A DNA stretch of 43,611 nucleotides, from NCBI GenBank assembly GCA_018819135.1, contig JAHJQK010000168.1, positions 1 through 43,611 of the forward strand, read 5' to 3'. Position numbers and translations under genes: made by a program. Origin of the DNA: Pseudomonadota bacterium. Its GTDB lineage: Bacteria > Desulfobacterota > SM23-61. The notes below the pieces were generated by a model. The model saw nothing but the letters and a program-made list of their open reading frames with translations. It did no database searches and was not told the DNA's origin. The stretch's first letter is position 1; the number at the start of each line of letters is the position of its first letter. Positions 15,960 to 23,832 of this stretch are shown here, piece by piece.

Positions 15960-17000
15960 TTAGCCGATGACGGACTGGGCGAATTGCAGGTTATTGACCC
16001 CCCGGGGGACAACCGCACGGGAGGAACGGTTCGGGGGGTGGATCCACCGATGAAAAAAGAGCGTGGTGGAGGTGATCGCGAAGCCGGTCCGGAAACAGAT
16101 TCTCAAGGCCGGATAGTTGCTGGCCAGGGTGCGCACGGCCACGTACTGCGCCCTTTCCTGGGCCATGAGATGAAGGGCCGCCCGGTTCAACGCCGCCCCC
16201 AGACCGCGGTTGCGAGATTCCGGACGCACGCCGATCAAATCCAGGCTACCGCAGGAAAGGCCGACCGCGCGACTGAAGGCCGGGTTCATTTTTAAGGTGA
16301 TGAAGCCTTCGATAGTTTTCCCGGAGTCGGCCACAATGAACTCGAATGGATCGGCGTCGAAGGAATTCGCTACCAGCCGACAGTACAAAGACTTGGCCGC
16401 TGTGTCGTCAATGATGGGATCGTAGACGAATCGGTTCTGAACGTGCGTTTCCCCCACGATCCGAAGTATTTGGGAGAGATCCCCCCGCCGACAGCGGCGA
16501 AACTCGATCCCGGGCAGAGACTTGGGTTGCTCATGAGGTTGAATCTTCTGGCCGAGGAAAATTTCCGCTCCCACGTACCGGAATCCGCATACTTCCAGGG
16601 CGTGGGCTGAATACACATCATCCACCGCCACGCGGCAGTCGATAAAATCTACATCGGGAAGCTCTTCAATCACGTACCGCAGAAGCCGCGCGTGGACCAG
16701 CGGGCTGTTTGAACGGGCCAAAAGATGGCGGATCGAATACATCTTCGAACCGAAGTGCTCACTCATCGAGGGAAGAGGCTGGAGTGCGATCAAACCCACA
16801 AGACGTCCATCGTCTCTCAGGCAGATGATCTGCCTCCCCGGCCCTGTGAGTGTGGATTCGAGGTAAAGAGCCATCTGGTCCCTGGAAACTCCTATGGTCC
16901 GCAGTTGGTATTCCTTGTGGGGGTAAGCTTTAAATAATTCTTGAACATCACTGTCTTGTCGGGGATCATATGGTGCGAATAACAGGGGACTCATGTTCAT
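15960..17000 (-). CDS. Protein with two GNAT acetyltransferase domains
   Basis: The 346-residue product appears to contain two GNAT folds. The N-terminal one (about 1-150) is degenerate, with a CLRDDGRLVGLIAL strand pair. The C-terminal one (about 165-315) has the acetyl-CoA loop VRPESRNRGLGAAL and a terminal YPALRICFRTGF motif typical of N-acetyltransferases acting on amines, such as the WecD-like group. Its start overlaps the stop of the transglutaminase-like gene by four bases (ATGA arrangement), so the two products are probably made in equal amounts and work on related substrates. The acceptor substrate is unknown. Confidence 0.75.
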   Translation of the reverse strand: MNMSPLLFAPYDPRQDSDVQELFKAYPHKEYQLRTIGVSRDQMALYLESTLTGPGRQIICLRDDGRLVGLIALQPLPSMSEHFGSKMYSIRHLLARSNSPLVHARLLRYVIEELPDVDFIDCRVAVDDVYSAHALEVCGFRYVGAEIFLGQKIQPHEQPKSLPGIEFRRCRRGDLSQILRIVGETHVQNRFVYDPIIDDTAAKSLYCRLVANSFDADPFEFIVADSGKTIEGFITLKMNPAFSRAVGLSCGSLDLIGVRPESRNRGLGAALNRAALHLMAQERAQYVAVRTLASNYPALRICFRTGFAITSTTLFFHRWIHPPNRSSRAVVPRGVNNLQFAQSVIG

Positions 17001-18190
17001 TCATCATCCTCCGGGGCGGTAATTCGAACGCTGGCTTCCCAATGGGTGATGCGCAGCGGGATCCGCGGGATCCATTTCTGGTAGGGGACATGGTCAGGAC
17101 CGCCCGAGACAATCAAAGGAATCCCGGTTGGGGTGACGGAAGTTGACATCCAGCCCTGTCCCGGGAGATAAACTTCAGAATAGAAATGCCCGAAACGGCC
17201 GGCGGTGCGGCAGGGAATCCCGCGGGCGCGGAGAAAACTGCATTCCAGCAGAATGGTATCGGGGCAGCAGCCTGATCGCTTATTCAGGGTGAGAGACAGG
17301 TCTTGATACATTTCATCCAGAGCGGAATAAACGGAACGTCCGCCGAAATATTCGCTGCGTTTCTTTTTGTCGTAGGCCACAAATTGTTTGAGAAACTTGG
17401 AAAGGCGGACATATTCCCTGCGGGCATCCGGCGGCCCGGATCTTCCCTCTTTCGCCCAGGTCACCGCTTCCGGAAGCGTAGGATCAATCTTGTATCCGCC
17501 TTTTAAAAAGGTCTTTATTGTCGGAGGTAGATCCTTCTTGGCCGGTTCACCCGCCAATTGAAGGTCGTGCGCGAGAAGCTCGCCCATCTCCACTCGATAT
17601 TGAAAGCCGAAATGGAACCGAATTCTCTGTCCGGTCCGGATTTCGGGGTAATTTACACAGAGCCAGCGGTTTCCTGCGGAATCTACACGAATGGTTGATT
17701 CTCCGAAGGGCTTGACGAGGTGTTCAGAATAAAGGAGTTTCTGTCCGAATCCGCTCCGCGGAGCGGTTACCTCGAAGTACAGGGGGCCACTGAATTCCTT
17801 TTCCTCTACCTCGAAGCCGACCCGATAGATGCCACTCATGCGGAAACGGTGAAGTAAGGAACCCTGAAGGTGGATTGGCAAGGGAGGCCTTTCCATCCAT
17901 TGGCGAAGGGTGGTTTTGAAAATAGCCTTTTGAGTTCCAAGAATCAGGGCGGCGTCGCGGTCTGCGGGGGAACACCCTGAGTTTTCCAGAAAGGCCAAGT
18001 CTTCGAGGTTCAAGGCACGATCGCTCTGAATCAGCACGATCGTCCTTAAATTCGGTTTGATTCTAGCGACTCGGGGCCAGTCGATGGCTGGCGCTTGCCC
18101 GAAGAGCTCTGGTCCGGTGACCCCAAGCAAAGAAGCGAAGAAAAAAGCGGCCCGGAGAATTGTCAAAGAGAGGAATCTCCCTCGTGACAA
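16997..18190 (-). CDS. Exported transglutaminase-like protein, catalytic Asp apparently replaced
   Basis: The 397-residue protein has an N-terminal hydrophobic signal-like segment (about residues 7-31, cleavage plausible near FGQA). The C-terminal domain is transglutaminase-like: a Cys-containing helix SGCCPDTILLECSFLRARGIPCR (residues 307-329 by position) and the His motif GHFYSEVYLPGQGW. In active family members the following strand carries an Asp, usually in a DPT context. Here it reads WMSTSVTPTG, with Ser or Thr at the expected place. It may thus be a non-catalytic or altered peptidase fold. It is upstream of, and overlaps, the double-GNAT gene. Confidence 0.7.
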   Translation of the reverse strand: MSRGRFLSLTILRAAFFFASLLGVTGPELFGQAPAIDWPRVARIKPNLRTIVLIQSDRALNLEDLAFLENSGCSPADRDAALILGTQKAIFKTTLRQWMERPPLPIHLQGSLLHRFRMSGIYRVGFEVEEKEFSGPLYFEVTAPRSGFGQKLLYSEHLVKPFGESTIRVDSAGNRWLCVNYPEIRTGQRIRFHFGFQYRVEMGELLAHDLQLAGEPAKKDLPPTIKTFLKGGYKIDPTLPEAVTWAKEGRSGPPDARREYVRLSKFLKQFVAYDKKKRSEYFGGRSVYSALDEMYQDLSLTLNKRSGCCPDTILLECSFLRARGIPCRTAGRFGHFYSEVYLPGQGWMSTSVTPTGIPLIVSGGPDHVPYQKWIPRIPLRITHWEASVRITAPEDDE

Positions 18191-18222
18191 TGTCCGGGCG
18201 GTCCGACATCCTGCATGAATAA

Positions 18223-18582
18223 TTACTTGCCTTTACTTGCCAGTTCTAAAATTCGTTCCGCGCACTGATCGCAAATTTTTTTTTCGGGTTCCTTACTGGC
18301 AGGCATGGTGGCCCAACCCTGCTTTTCAACATATTCTCCTCTTTCATAGGAACTTTTCGCTTGCAGTTCCTTCAGTTTCTGGTCTTTGTTAGGGTCCTGT
18401 TGAAACTGGGCGACACATATGGGGACCAACTTCTCCAAAACAGTTTTTTCGGCCATTTTCTCAGTTTGTTCCCGGGCTGAGCTCTGGGTAACCACCCAAC
18501 CCGCGGAAAAGATGATGATGAGCAGAACAATAGCGCCTACCGCCATACCTCCTGCAAAGGGCTGAATCCATTCTTTTTTCAT
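18223..18582 (-). CDS. Small single-pass membrane protein of unknown function
   Basis: The product is 119 residues. It starts MKKEWIQPFAGG, followed by a strong membrane helix (about residues 10-33), then a charged helical region. Near the C-terminus is a CDQCAERILELA motif whose two Cys could bind metal or form a disulfide. The ATG at 18582 is chosen because GGAGGTGACC lies five bases upstream; the alternative ATG at 18597 overlaps that very site. The topology suggests most of the protein is periplasmic. It lies between the two-component system and the transglutaminase/GNAT pair on the same strand. Function not recognised. Confidence 0.65.
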   Translation of the reverse strand: MKKEWIQPFAGGMAVGAIVLLIIIFSAGWVVTQSSAREQTEKMAEKTVLEKLVPICVAQFQQDPNKDQKLKELQAKSSYERGEYVEKQGWATMPASKEPEKKICDQCAERILELASKGK

Positions 18583-18727
18583 TTTGGTCACCTCCATTGA
18601 ATTTATTAGAATCCAAGTTTAAAGCATCACACTCGCTTACAGAAATATACCATGCCTGGATTACAGCAGCCTTTCAAAATCATTACAAATTTGTCATATT
18701 TGGTCTAAAAGTGATGGGGAAGGTGTT

Positions 18728-20134
18728 TCAGGAATTTGATGGCAGAGAAATGGTGAAGGTTGATCCTTTCCCGGGTGTACTCACCACATCGATAGTGCCT
18801 TGATGTGCGTGGACAATCGCCTTGACAAAACTCAGCCCCAGTCCCAGCCCCTTTGTAGAGCGGCTATCATCACCCCTATACAGGCGATCCCATATTTTGG
18901 GAAGGTCCTTCGGGGAAATACCGACCCCTGTATCAGCGCTGGTGATGACCCATCGCCCGTCAGAATGTTTTGTTTCGATGGTGACCCGTCCCCTGGAAGG
19001 GGTATATTTGATGGCATTGTCCAGAATATTGGCCAGTACCTGGGTCATCCGATCCGGATCAACCATTATGTACAGCGCTTCGGGAACATGTATAGCTAGT
19101 GCCACTCCTTTTTCTTCAGCGATGTATTGGTACATATCCGTGAGTCCGGTCAAAAGGCTCGAGAGCGTGACCGTCTTTTGATCTAGCTTCATGACCCCTG
19201 TTTCCGCTTCGGAAATATCCATAAGCGTGGTCAGCATCTTGAGGATGCGATCGGATTCCTCGATGCAATCCGCCAGCGCTTCCCGGTAAAGGTCAACATC
19301 CTTATCTGCCTGCAATGCCATTTCGCACGTATTCCGCAGTCGTGTCATGGGCGTGCGTAGTTCGTGGGCCACGTTATCTATCGACTCTTTCATGCCGGTA
19401 ATCAGGGCATGGATCCTCTCTGCCATTTCATTGAACAGGTTTGCCAATTCATTCAGTTCATCTCTGGACCCGGTGCAGGGAACGCGAGCGTCATAATTTC
19501 CATTGACAATAGACTGCACCGTATGGATCATGTTTTGAATGGGTTTCATCGTCCGGGCTGCAAGGAAGGTCCCTCCTGCCACTCCCATGAGCACAAGAGG
19601 TGGTATGATGATGAAAAAGAGTTCGAAAAATTGATCGAGAGCCAGATCGCGAACCTCTGAACTGCGGCCCAACTGAAGCCAACGTCCGTCGTGCAAGCGT
19701 CTTGAAAGCAGCAGGAGCTCAAAATCCTCATCCATGGTGGGCAGGTATGTCCATCGGCCATTAGTTATTGGATTGGTTCCCAGCAGAGACAGATCGAACT
19801 CTTTCCATAGTTCGGGATACAAAATGTACAGTGTGCGATTTGAAATATCGGCAATGCGGACGAAAAAAGGATTTTTCCCTCGATACGTATTTTTGTTTTC
19901 CGCAAGTTCTCTTTGAAGGGAAGGCAAGCCGCGGAAATTGTATTCTGTGGTTAAGCGACCCAATTCAGCGGCAATGGCTGTCTTGTCCACCCTTAACAGC
20001 GTATAAGAGAGGAAATAATGGGTCATTATCAAGATAAGGACAGAACATGAAATGAAGAATCCCGAATACCACACAGAGAGGCGAAAGCTGCCAGATTTAA
20101 AGGCTCTTAGAGGGATCCTTAAGGGCATAGCCAA
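18728..20134 (-). CDS. Sensor histidine kinase
   Basis: The 468-residue protein is a classical membrane sensor kinase. It has a first membrane helix at about 20-44, a periplasmic sensor region of about 125 residues, a second helix at about 170-193 and a HAMP linker (TMKPIQNMIHTVQSIVNG). The dimerisation domain carries the phospho-accepting His257 in NVAHELRTPMTRLRNT. The HATPase domain shows N, G1 and G2 boxes (ILDNAIKYTPS, DTGVGI, GLGLGLSFVKAIV). The layout resembles CusS/heavy-metal-type kinases. Its start lies inside the response-regulator gene, so the two are translationally coupled. The signal sensed is unknown. Confidence 0.92.
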   Translation of the reverse strand: MAMPLRIPLRAFKSGSFRLSVWYSGFFISCSVLILIMTHYFLSYTLLRVDKTAIAAELGRLTTEYNFRGLPSLQRELAENKNTYRGKNPFFVRIADISNRTLYILYPELWKEFDLSLLGTNPITNGRWTYLPTMDEDFELLLLSRRLHDGRWLQLGRSSEVRDLALDQFFELFFIIIPPLVLMGVAGGTFLAARTMKPIQNMIHTVQSIVNGNYDARVPCTGSRDELNELANLFNEMAERIHALITGMKESIDNVAHELRTPMTRLRNTCEMALQADKDVDLYREALADCIEESDRILKMLTTLMDISEAETGVMKLDQKTVTLSSLLTGLTDMYQYIAEEKGVALAIHVPEALYIMVDPDRMTQVLANILDNAIKYTPSRGRVTIETKHSDGRWVITSADTGVGISPKDLPKIWDRLYRGDDSRSTKGLGLGLSFVKAIVHAHQGTIDVVSTPGKGSTFTISLPSNS

Positions 20135-20783
20135 TTCCCCGAATCGTGTGAATTAATTTGGTGGGAAAATCCTTGTCGATCTTGTTCCTTAACCTGCAGA
20201 CGAGGACATCTACAACATTAGTTTGGGGGTCAAAATTAAAGTTCCAGACGTGTTCCAGGATCATGGTCTTGGAGATAATGCACTCTGCGTTGCCCATGAG
20301 AAATTCCAGCAGCGCAAACTCGCGAGGAGGCAATTCTATTTTTACTCCCGAACGACGCACTTCTCGTCGGTACATGTCCAATACGAGGTCGCTGTATGTC
20401 AGCGTGACAGCTTCCGTCCTCCCGCTTGCCCTGCGGATAAGGGCCTGAACGCGCACCAGTAGCTCGAAAAATGCAAAGGGCTTTACGAGATAGTCATCTC
20501 CCCCCCTTTGGATACCTCTTATTCGATCGTCCAGAGAATGCTTGGCGCTCAATATGAGCACAGGTGTATTCACTCTTTGAAGTCGTAGTTCTTCAATGAG
20601 GCTGATTCCGTCACGTTTCGGCAGCATAATGTCCACAATGGCGGCATCGTATGCAACTGCCAATGCCATTGAGAGACCGGTTTCTCCGTCAACAGCGTGG
20701 TCTATAACGAATCCCGCTTCCTTGAATCCTTTCATGATAAAAGAGGCGATTCTTTCATCGTCTTCCACAAGAAGAAGTCTCAT
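20097..20783 (-). CDS. OmpR-family response regulator
   Basis: The 228-residue protein has a receiver domain with acidic residues ED at 7-8 and the phospho-acceptor Asp51 (VDIMLPKRDG). The conserved Lys lies in LVKPFAFFEL. It is followed by a winged-helix DNA-binding domain (about 125-225) with the VDVLVCRLRNKIDK recognition region and a RGIGYAL wing. It is expected to be phosphorylated by the kinase encoded immediately downstream and to regulate transcription, perhaps of the neighbouring membrane-protein genes. It is the first gene of the pair; a 245-bp gap separates it from the PGPGW gene, and no clear operator stands out there. Confidence 0.93.
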   Translation of the reverse strand: MRLLLVEDDERIASFIMKGFKEAGFVIDHAVDGETGLSMALAVAYDAAIVDIMLPKRDGISLIEELRLQRVNTPVLILSAKHSLDDRIRGIQRGGDDYLVKPFAFFELLVRVQALIRRASGRTEAVTLTYSDLVLDMYRREVRRSGVKIELPPREFALLEFLMGNAECIISKTMILEHVWNFNFDPQTNVVDVLVCRLRNKIDKDFPTKLIHTIRGIGYALKDPSKSL

Positions 20784-21028
20784 AAAATTATGCTATCGCA
20801 AAAAATGCCGATATGCAATGAAATCCAATGACAATTCTCAATTGAATAGGGGGAAGGTGGGCTTTTGTGAAATTTCGTATTAGGAATGAAGGTTTCCAAG
20901 GGAAAGCATATATAACGATTCCCAAGTTCATCTACGATCAAGGCAGATCCAGTGCCCGAGAGGGCAGGTGAAAAGATTGTTAGATGCATCCTTCCGCAGC
21001 ATCGGTAGACTGAGCCTTTTGATCGGAG

Positions 21029-21442
21029 TCACCCTTCAAGATAGAGTGGGGTTCGTCCCGCACGCCGCCGGAGCCAGTTTATGGTTCGAAGCACCTGACG
21101 ACGAGCGACGATCCACCGCACAAGCCGGTACTTGCCCGGAAAGTCCAGAAGCATGATCCCGATTACGATCGTCAAAATTCCCTGACCCGGCAGCACTATC
21201 ATGATAATTCCAGCCACAATAAAGACGCACCCGAAGAGGTTCTTTCCTACCAGCAATACCATTCGCACCATTATAGGCAGATCGGCCCACAGCTTTCTAT
21301 GCAACCTTCCATGTGCGAAATAATCAGAGGGAATTCGAACTGCCAACAAAGGAACAACTATCAGGAACGCAAGGAAGGTCATAATTGATGCGCTGGCTAT
21401 CCACCAGATTGTATTCTCGTCACTTTGAAGCCAATCAAGCAT
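21029..21442 (-). CDS. PGPGW-type small membrane protein
   Basis: The 137-residue protein has two or three membrane segments and the motif IMIVLPGQGILTIVIGI followed by LLDFPGK, which marks the putative transmembrane protein family known as PGPGW. The C-terminal tail is basic (WIVARRQVLRTINWLRRRAG) and presumably cytoplasmic. The function of the family is not established. It is on the same strand as the two-component system, 245 bases upstream of the response regulator. Confidence 0.65.
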   Translation of the reverse strand: MLDWLQSDENTIWWIASASIMTFLAFLIVVPLLAVRIPSDYFAHGRLHRKLWADLPIMVRMVLLVGKNLFGCVFIVAGIIMIVLPGQGILTIVIGIMLLDFPGKYRLVRWIVARRQVLRTINWLRRRAGRTPLYLEG

Positions 21443-21991
21443 TCAGCTTATCTTCCGACGGCGTATTGTAAGGAAATTATCTATATCCTCATTCTGTAAA
21501 ATTTAGTTGAAATATACATATGTAATGGAAAGTGGTCAATCCCAACTTCCATGCAACAATCCACATTCAAGCTTGCCCATATCCCCAAATTTTGAAAATA
21601 AGATATTATCAAATCATCTTGAAACCAGATGAATGATCGCTAAGAAAATCGAAGCAATCGTTTATCTGTTGATATCCAAAAATTCTCCCCAATGGTGGAT
21701 AGGCAATGAGCAAAGGGACGCCGCTTATGATTGCTCAAGGACTGGGGCCTTAGCATCGTTCCAGTTCCCCTGCCTCTAAGAGACTGGATCGAAATCCCGT
21801 AAGGCTTTGAAGAGGAAAGAGATTGCCACACTCCCTTCGGTCGCTCGCCATAACAGAAAGGCAGGGCGAGATAGTCTCTTAATCCCAGAACATTTCTATC
21901 TGGAAAATCGGAATAACCATTCGAATTTTCACGGGATGGGCCTAGAGGAGATCCACTCTTTTTCCGGTTGAAAAGGCTCCCGGAAAATTAT
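21443..21991. other. Long intergenic region with a GATTGCCAC...TCGGTCGCTCGCC repeat
   Basis: I found no gene in this stretch of roughly 550 bases. Near 21822-21861 is a GAGATTGCCACACTCCCTTC element followed by GGTCGCTCGCCATAACAGAA. This is a common dispersed intergenic sequence type in environmental bacterial genomes, as I remember it. The rest is low in coding signal. Confidence 0.4.
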
Positions 21992-22031
21992 ATAATCCTA
22001 TAAAATTGTCATGACAATTTTATAGGATTAT
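21992..22031. promoter_or_regulatory. Perfect 40-bp palindrome, candidate operator or cruciform
   Basis: The 20 bases starting ATAATCCTATAAAATTG at 21992 are perfectly reverse-complemented without any loop, with the axis between 22011 and 22012. The element ends 12 bases before the start codon of the truncated ATPase gene. A spacer-free palindrome of this length suggests a binding site for a dimeric protein or an end-recognition site rather than a terminator. Confidence 0.75.
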
Positions 22032-22043
22032 GAAAGATTCTCG

Positions 22044-22304
22044 ATGCGCTATCTTACCTCTGAAATCATAAGATTTCTTGCTGAAGAGCCTAAAATGGCC
22101 TTTATTGCTGGCCCCAGACAGGTGGGGAAGACAACCTTGGCCAAACACCTCCTGGCCCAGGCTGAAATGGAGGCCTTCTATTTCAACTGGGACAAAGAGG
22201 GAGATCGAATCCTTTTCTTACCAATCCTGGCCGGAGGGTTGGATCAGTTCGGAGTTAGGAGTTCAGAGTTCGGAGAAAACAGGACCAGAGAGGAATTTTT
22301 TTAA
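22044..22304 (+). pseudogene. Chimeric remnant: DUF4143-type ATPase N-terminus fused to a MoaD C-terminus
   Basis: The 86-codon frame begins with about 52 residues of a AAA/DUF4143-type ATPase: MRYLTSEIIRFLAEEPKMAF, then the Walker A AGPRQVGKTTLAKHLL, and YFNWD. Intact members have near 400 residues, so everything after the first strands is gone. At residue 53 the sequence switches to GDRILFLPILAGG, which is the C-terminus of a MoaD protein and closely matches the end of the gene at 14263-14562. The frame then runs on into an inverted repeat before stopping. The product would lack both functions. The breakpoint is near 22195-22200. Confidence 0.7.
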
Positions 22305-22334
22305 ACTCCGAACTAAGCACTCCGAACTCCGAAC
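22247..22334. repeat. Imperfect inverted repeat (GTTCGGAGTT type)
   Basis: The left arm 22247-22275 (repeating GTTCGGAGTTAGGAGTTC) is reverse-complemented by the right arm near 22304-22334 (ACTCCGAACTCCGAAC). The arms are built from tandem variants of an 8-9 base unit. The same family lies at 31941-32011. Here the repeat ends three bases from the stop of the ABC ATPase gene and may terminate it. Confidence 0.65.
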
Positions 22335-22336
22335 TT

Positions 22337-23428
22337 TTACAGCAGGGCTCGTTCATCCCGGATGTCAAAAAAGTGCATGTTTTCCGGGTTCGGTTCGAGG
22401 CAGAGTTGGGCATGGGGTTTGGCTTTGGTGTTGGGATCAGCCCGGGCAATCAGGGCCTGGTCTCCAGCTTGCACATTCAGGAAGACTTCGTTCCTCAAGG
22501 GTTCCATAACCTCGACTACGACATCAATCGTTTCCCCAGGAACCGAGCAAGGCGCTTCGGGTAAATCCGCAGGCCGAATACCAAAGATCACCCGTTTCTC
22601 CGGGTAGCTCTTCAGCTTGGCCGCTTTGTCCTCCCGAATTTTTAGCTTGAACCCCTTGGTTTGGAAAAAGAGTCCGCCCGGCTCGGACAAAAAGTCGCCT
22701 TCTACAAAGTTTATGGCGGGACTGCCGATGAATCCAGCCACGAATTTATTCGCCGGATGAAAATAGAGTTCCAGGGGAGCCCCCACCTGCTGCTTCAACC
22801 CATCCTTCATGACCACGATCCGGTCCCCCATGGTCATAGCCTCCACCTGGTCATGAGTCACGTAAATAATGGTGGTCTGCAGACGTTCGTGAAGCTTTTT
22901 CAATTCTACGCGCATCTGGACCCGCAGTTTGGCGTCCAGGTTGGAAAGGGGTTCGTCGAAAAGGAAGACTTTGGGCTTGCGAACGATGGCTCGGCCCACG
23001 GCTACCCTTTGCCTTTGCCCGCCGGAAAGGGCTTTGGGTTTGCGGGCTAAAAGCTCACCGATGTTCAAAACCTCGGCTGCTTCCTTGACCCGCTGGTTGA
23101 TTTCCTCTTTGGGAAACTTGCGCAGGGTCAAGCCGAAGGCCATGTTCTGATAGACCGTCATGTGCGGGTAGAGGGCATAGTTTTGGAAAACCATGGCAAT
23201 GTCCCGGTCTTTGGGAGGAAGGTGATTGACGATTTTATCATCAATATAAATGTTCCCGGCGGTGATATCCTCCAGGCCAGCCACCATGCGCAGAGTAGTC
23301 GTTTTACCGCAGCCGCTGGGACCGACCAGGACCATGAACTCCTTGTCCGGGATCTCCAAATCGAAATCTTTCACCGCCTTGACTTCACCGAAGTATTTAT
23401 TCAACTTCTCCATGAGTACTTTAGCCAT
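22337..23428 (-). CDS. Sugar-type ABC transporter ATP-binding protein (MsmK/UgpC family)
   Basis: The 363-residue protein has Walker A GPSGCGKTTTLRM (from residue 36), the Q-loop FQNYALYPHMTVYQN, signature LSGGQRQRVAVGRA, Walker B VFLFDEPLSNLDAKLR and the switch His in YVTHD. The C-terminal third is the TOBE-like regulatory domain found in carbohydrate importers of the MalK/UgpC type (FGIRPADL, SPAINF). Such subunits energise uptake of oligosaccharides, glycerol-3-phosphate or sugar acids. The adjacent permease is only a C-terminal stub and no binding protein is nearby, so this subunit is orphaned or works with transporters encoded elsewhere. Confidence 0.9.
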   Translation of the reverse strand: MAKVLMEKLNKYFGEVKAVKDFDLEIPDKEFMVLVGPSGCGKTTTLRMVAGLEDITAGNIYIDDKIVNHLPPKDRDIAMVFQNYALYPHMTVYQNMAFGLTLRKFPKEEINQRVKEAAEVLNIGELLARKPKALSGGQRQRVAVGRAIVRKPKVFLFDEPLSNLDAKLRVQMRVELKKLHERLQTTIIYVTHDQVEAMTMGDRIVVMKDGLKQQVGAPLELYFHPANKFVAGFIGSPAINFVEGDFLSEPGGLFFQTKGFKLKIREDKAAKLKSYPEKRVIFGIRPADLPEAPCSVPGETIDVVVEVMEPLRNEVFLNVQAGDQALIARADPNTKAKPHAQLCLEPNPENMHFFDIRDERALL

Positions 23429-23434
23429 CGTTCC

Positions 23435-23575
23435 TCACTCCTTTAAAGCGCCGGTCATGCCGACGACGTAATGTTCCACGAAAAAGGAATAAACCAACGC
23501 CACAGGGACAGAAGCCAGGAGGGCCCCGGTCATTAAAGGCCCCCAATGATAAACATCCCCTCGCACCAATAGTGG
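23435..23575 (-). pseudogene. C-terminal remnant of a MalG-type ABC permease
   Basis: About 45 codons ending at a TGA six bases upstream of the ABC ATPase start read HWGPLMTGALLASVPVALVY, then SFFVEHYVVGMTGALKE. This matches the last transmembrane segment and conserved tail of MalG-type sugar permeases. Upstream of roughly 23575 the homology is lost and the frame shows no membrane segments. The rest of the permease, and presumably its partner and binding protein, have been deleted. The 5' boundary is estimated by eye. Confidence 0.6.
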
Positions 23576-23832
23576 AATGGAGATTGGGAAAAGATATGTC
23601 CCTCCGGGAAAAGTATTTTCCAAGAGAAGAAGGGGAAAACAATGCAAGCTGGGTGGCAAATAACCTTGCCACTCTGTTATGAATTGTTATGGCTAATATT
23701 TAAGCATTTTTCAAAAACGATGACAAGAGGTATTTAATACTCTATAAATTAGGTAAGGCCCAAGGCTTACAGGTTGACAAATTCTTACCATTGCGTTCCG
23801 CGCACGAAATCCTGCGCCTTACGCCGTTCGCC

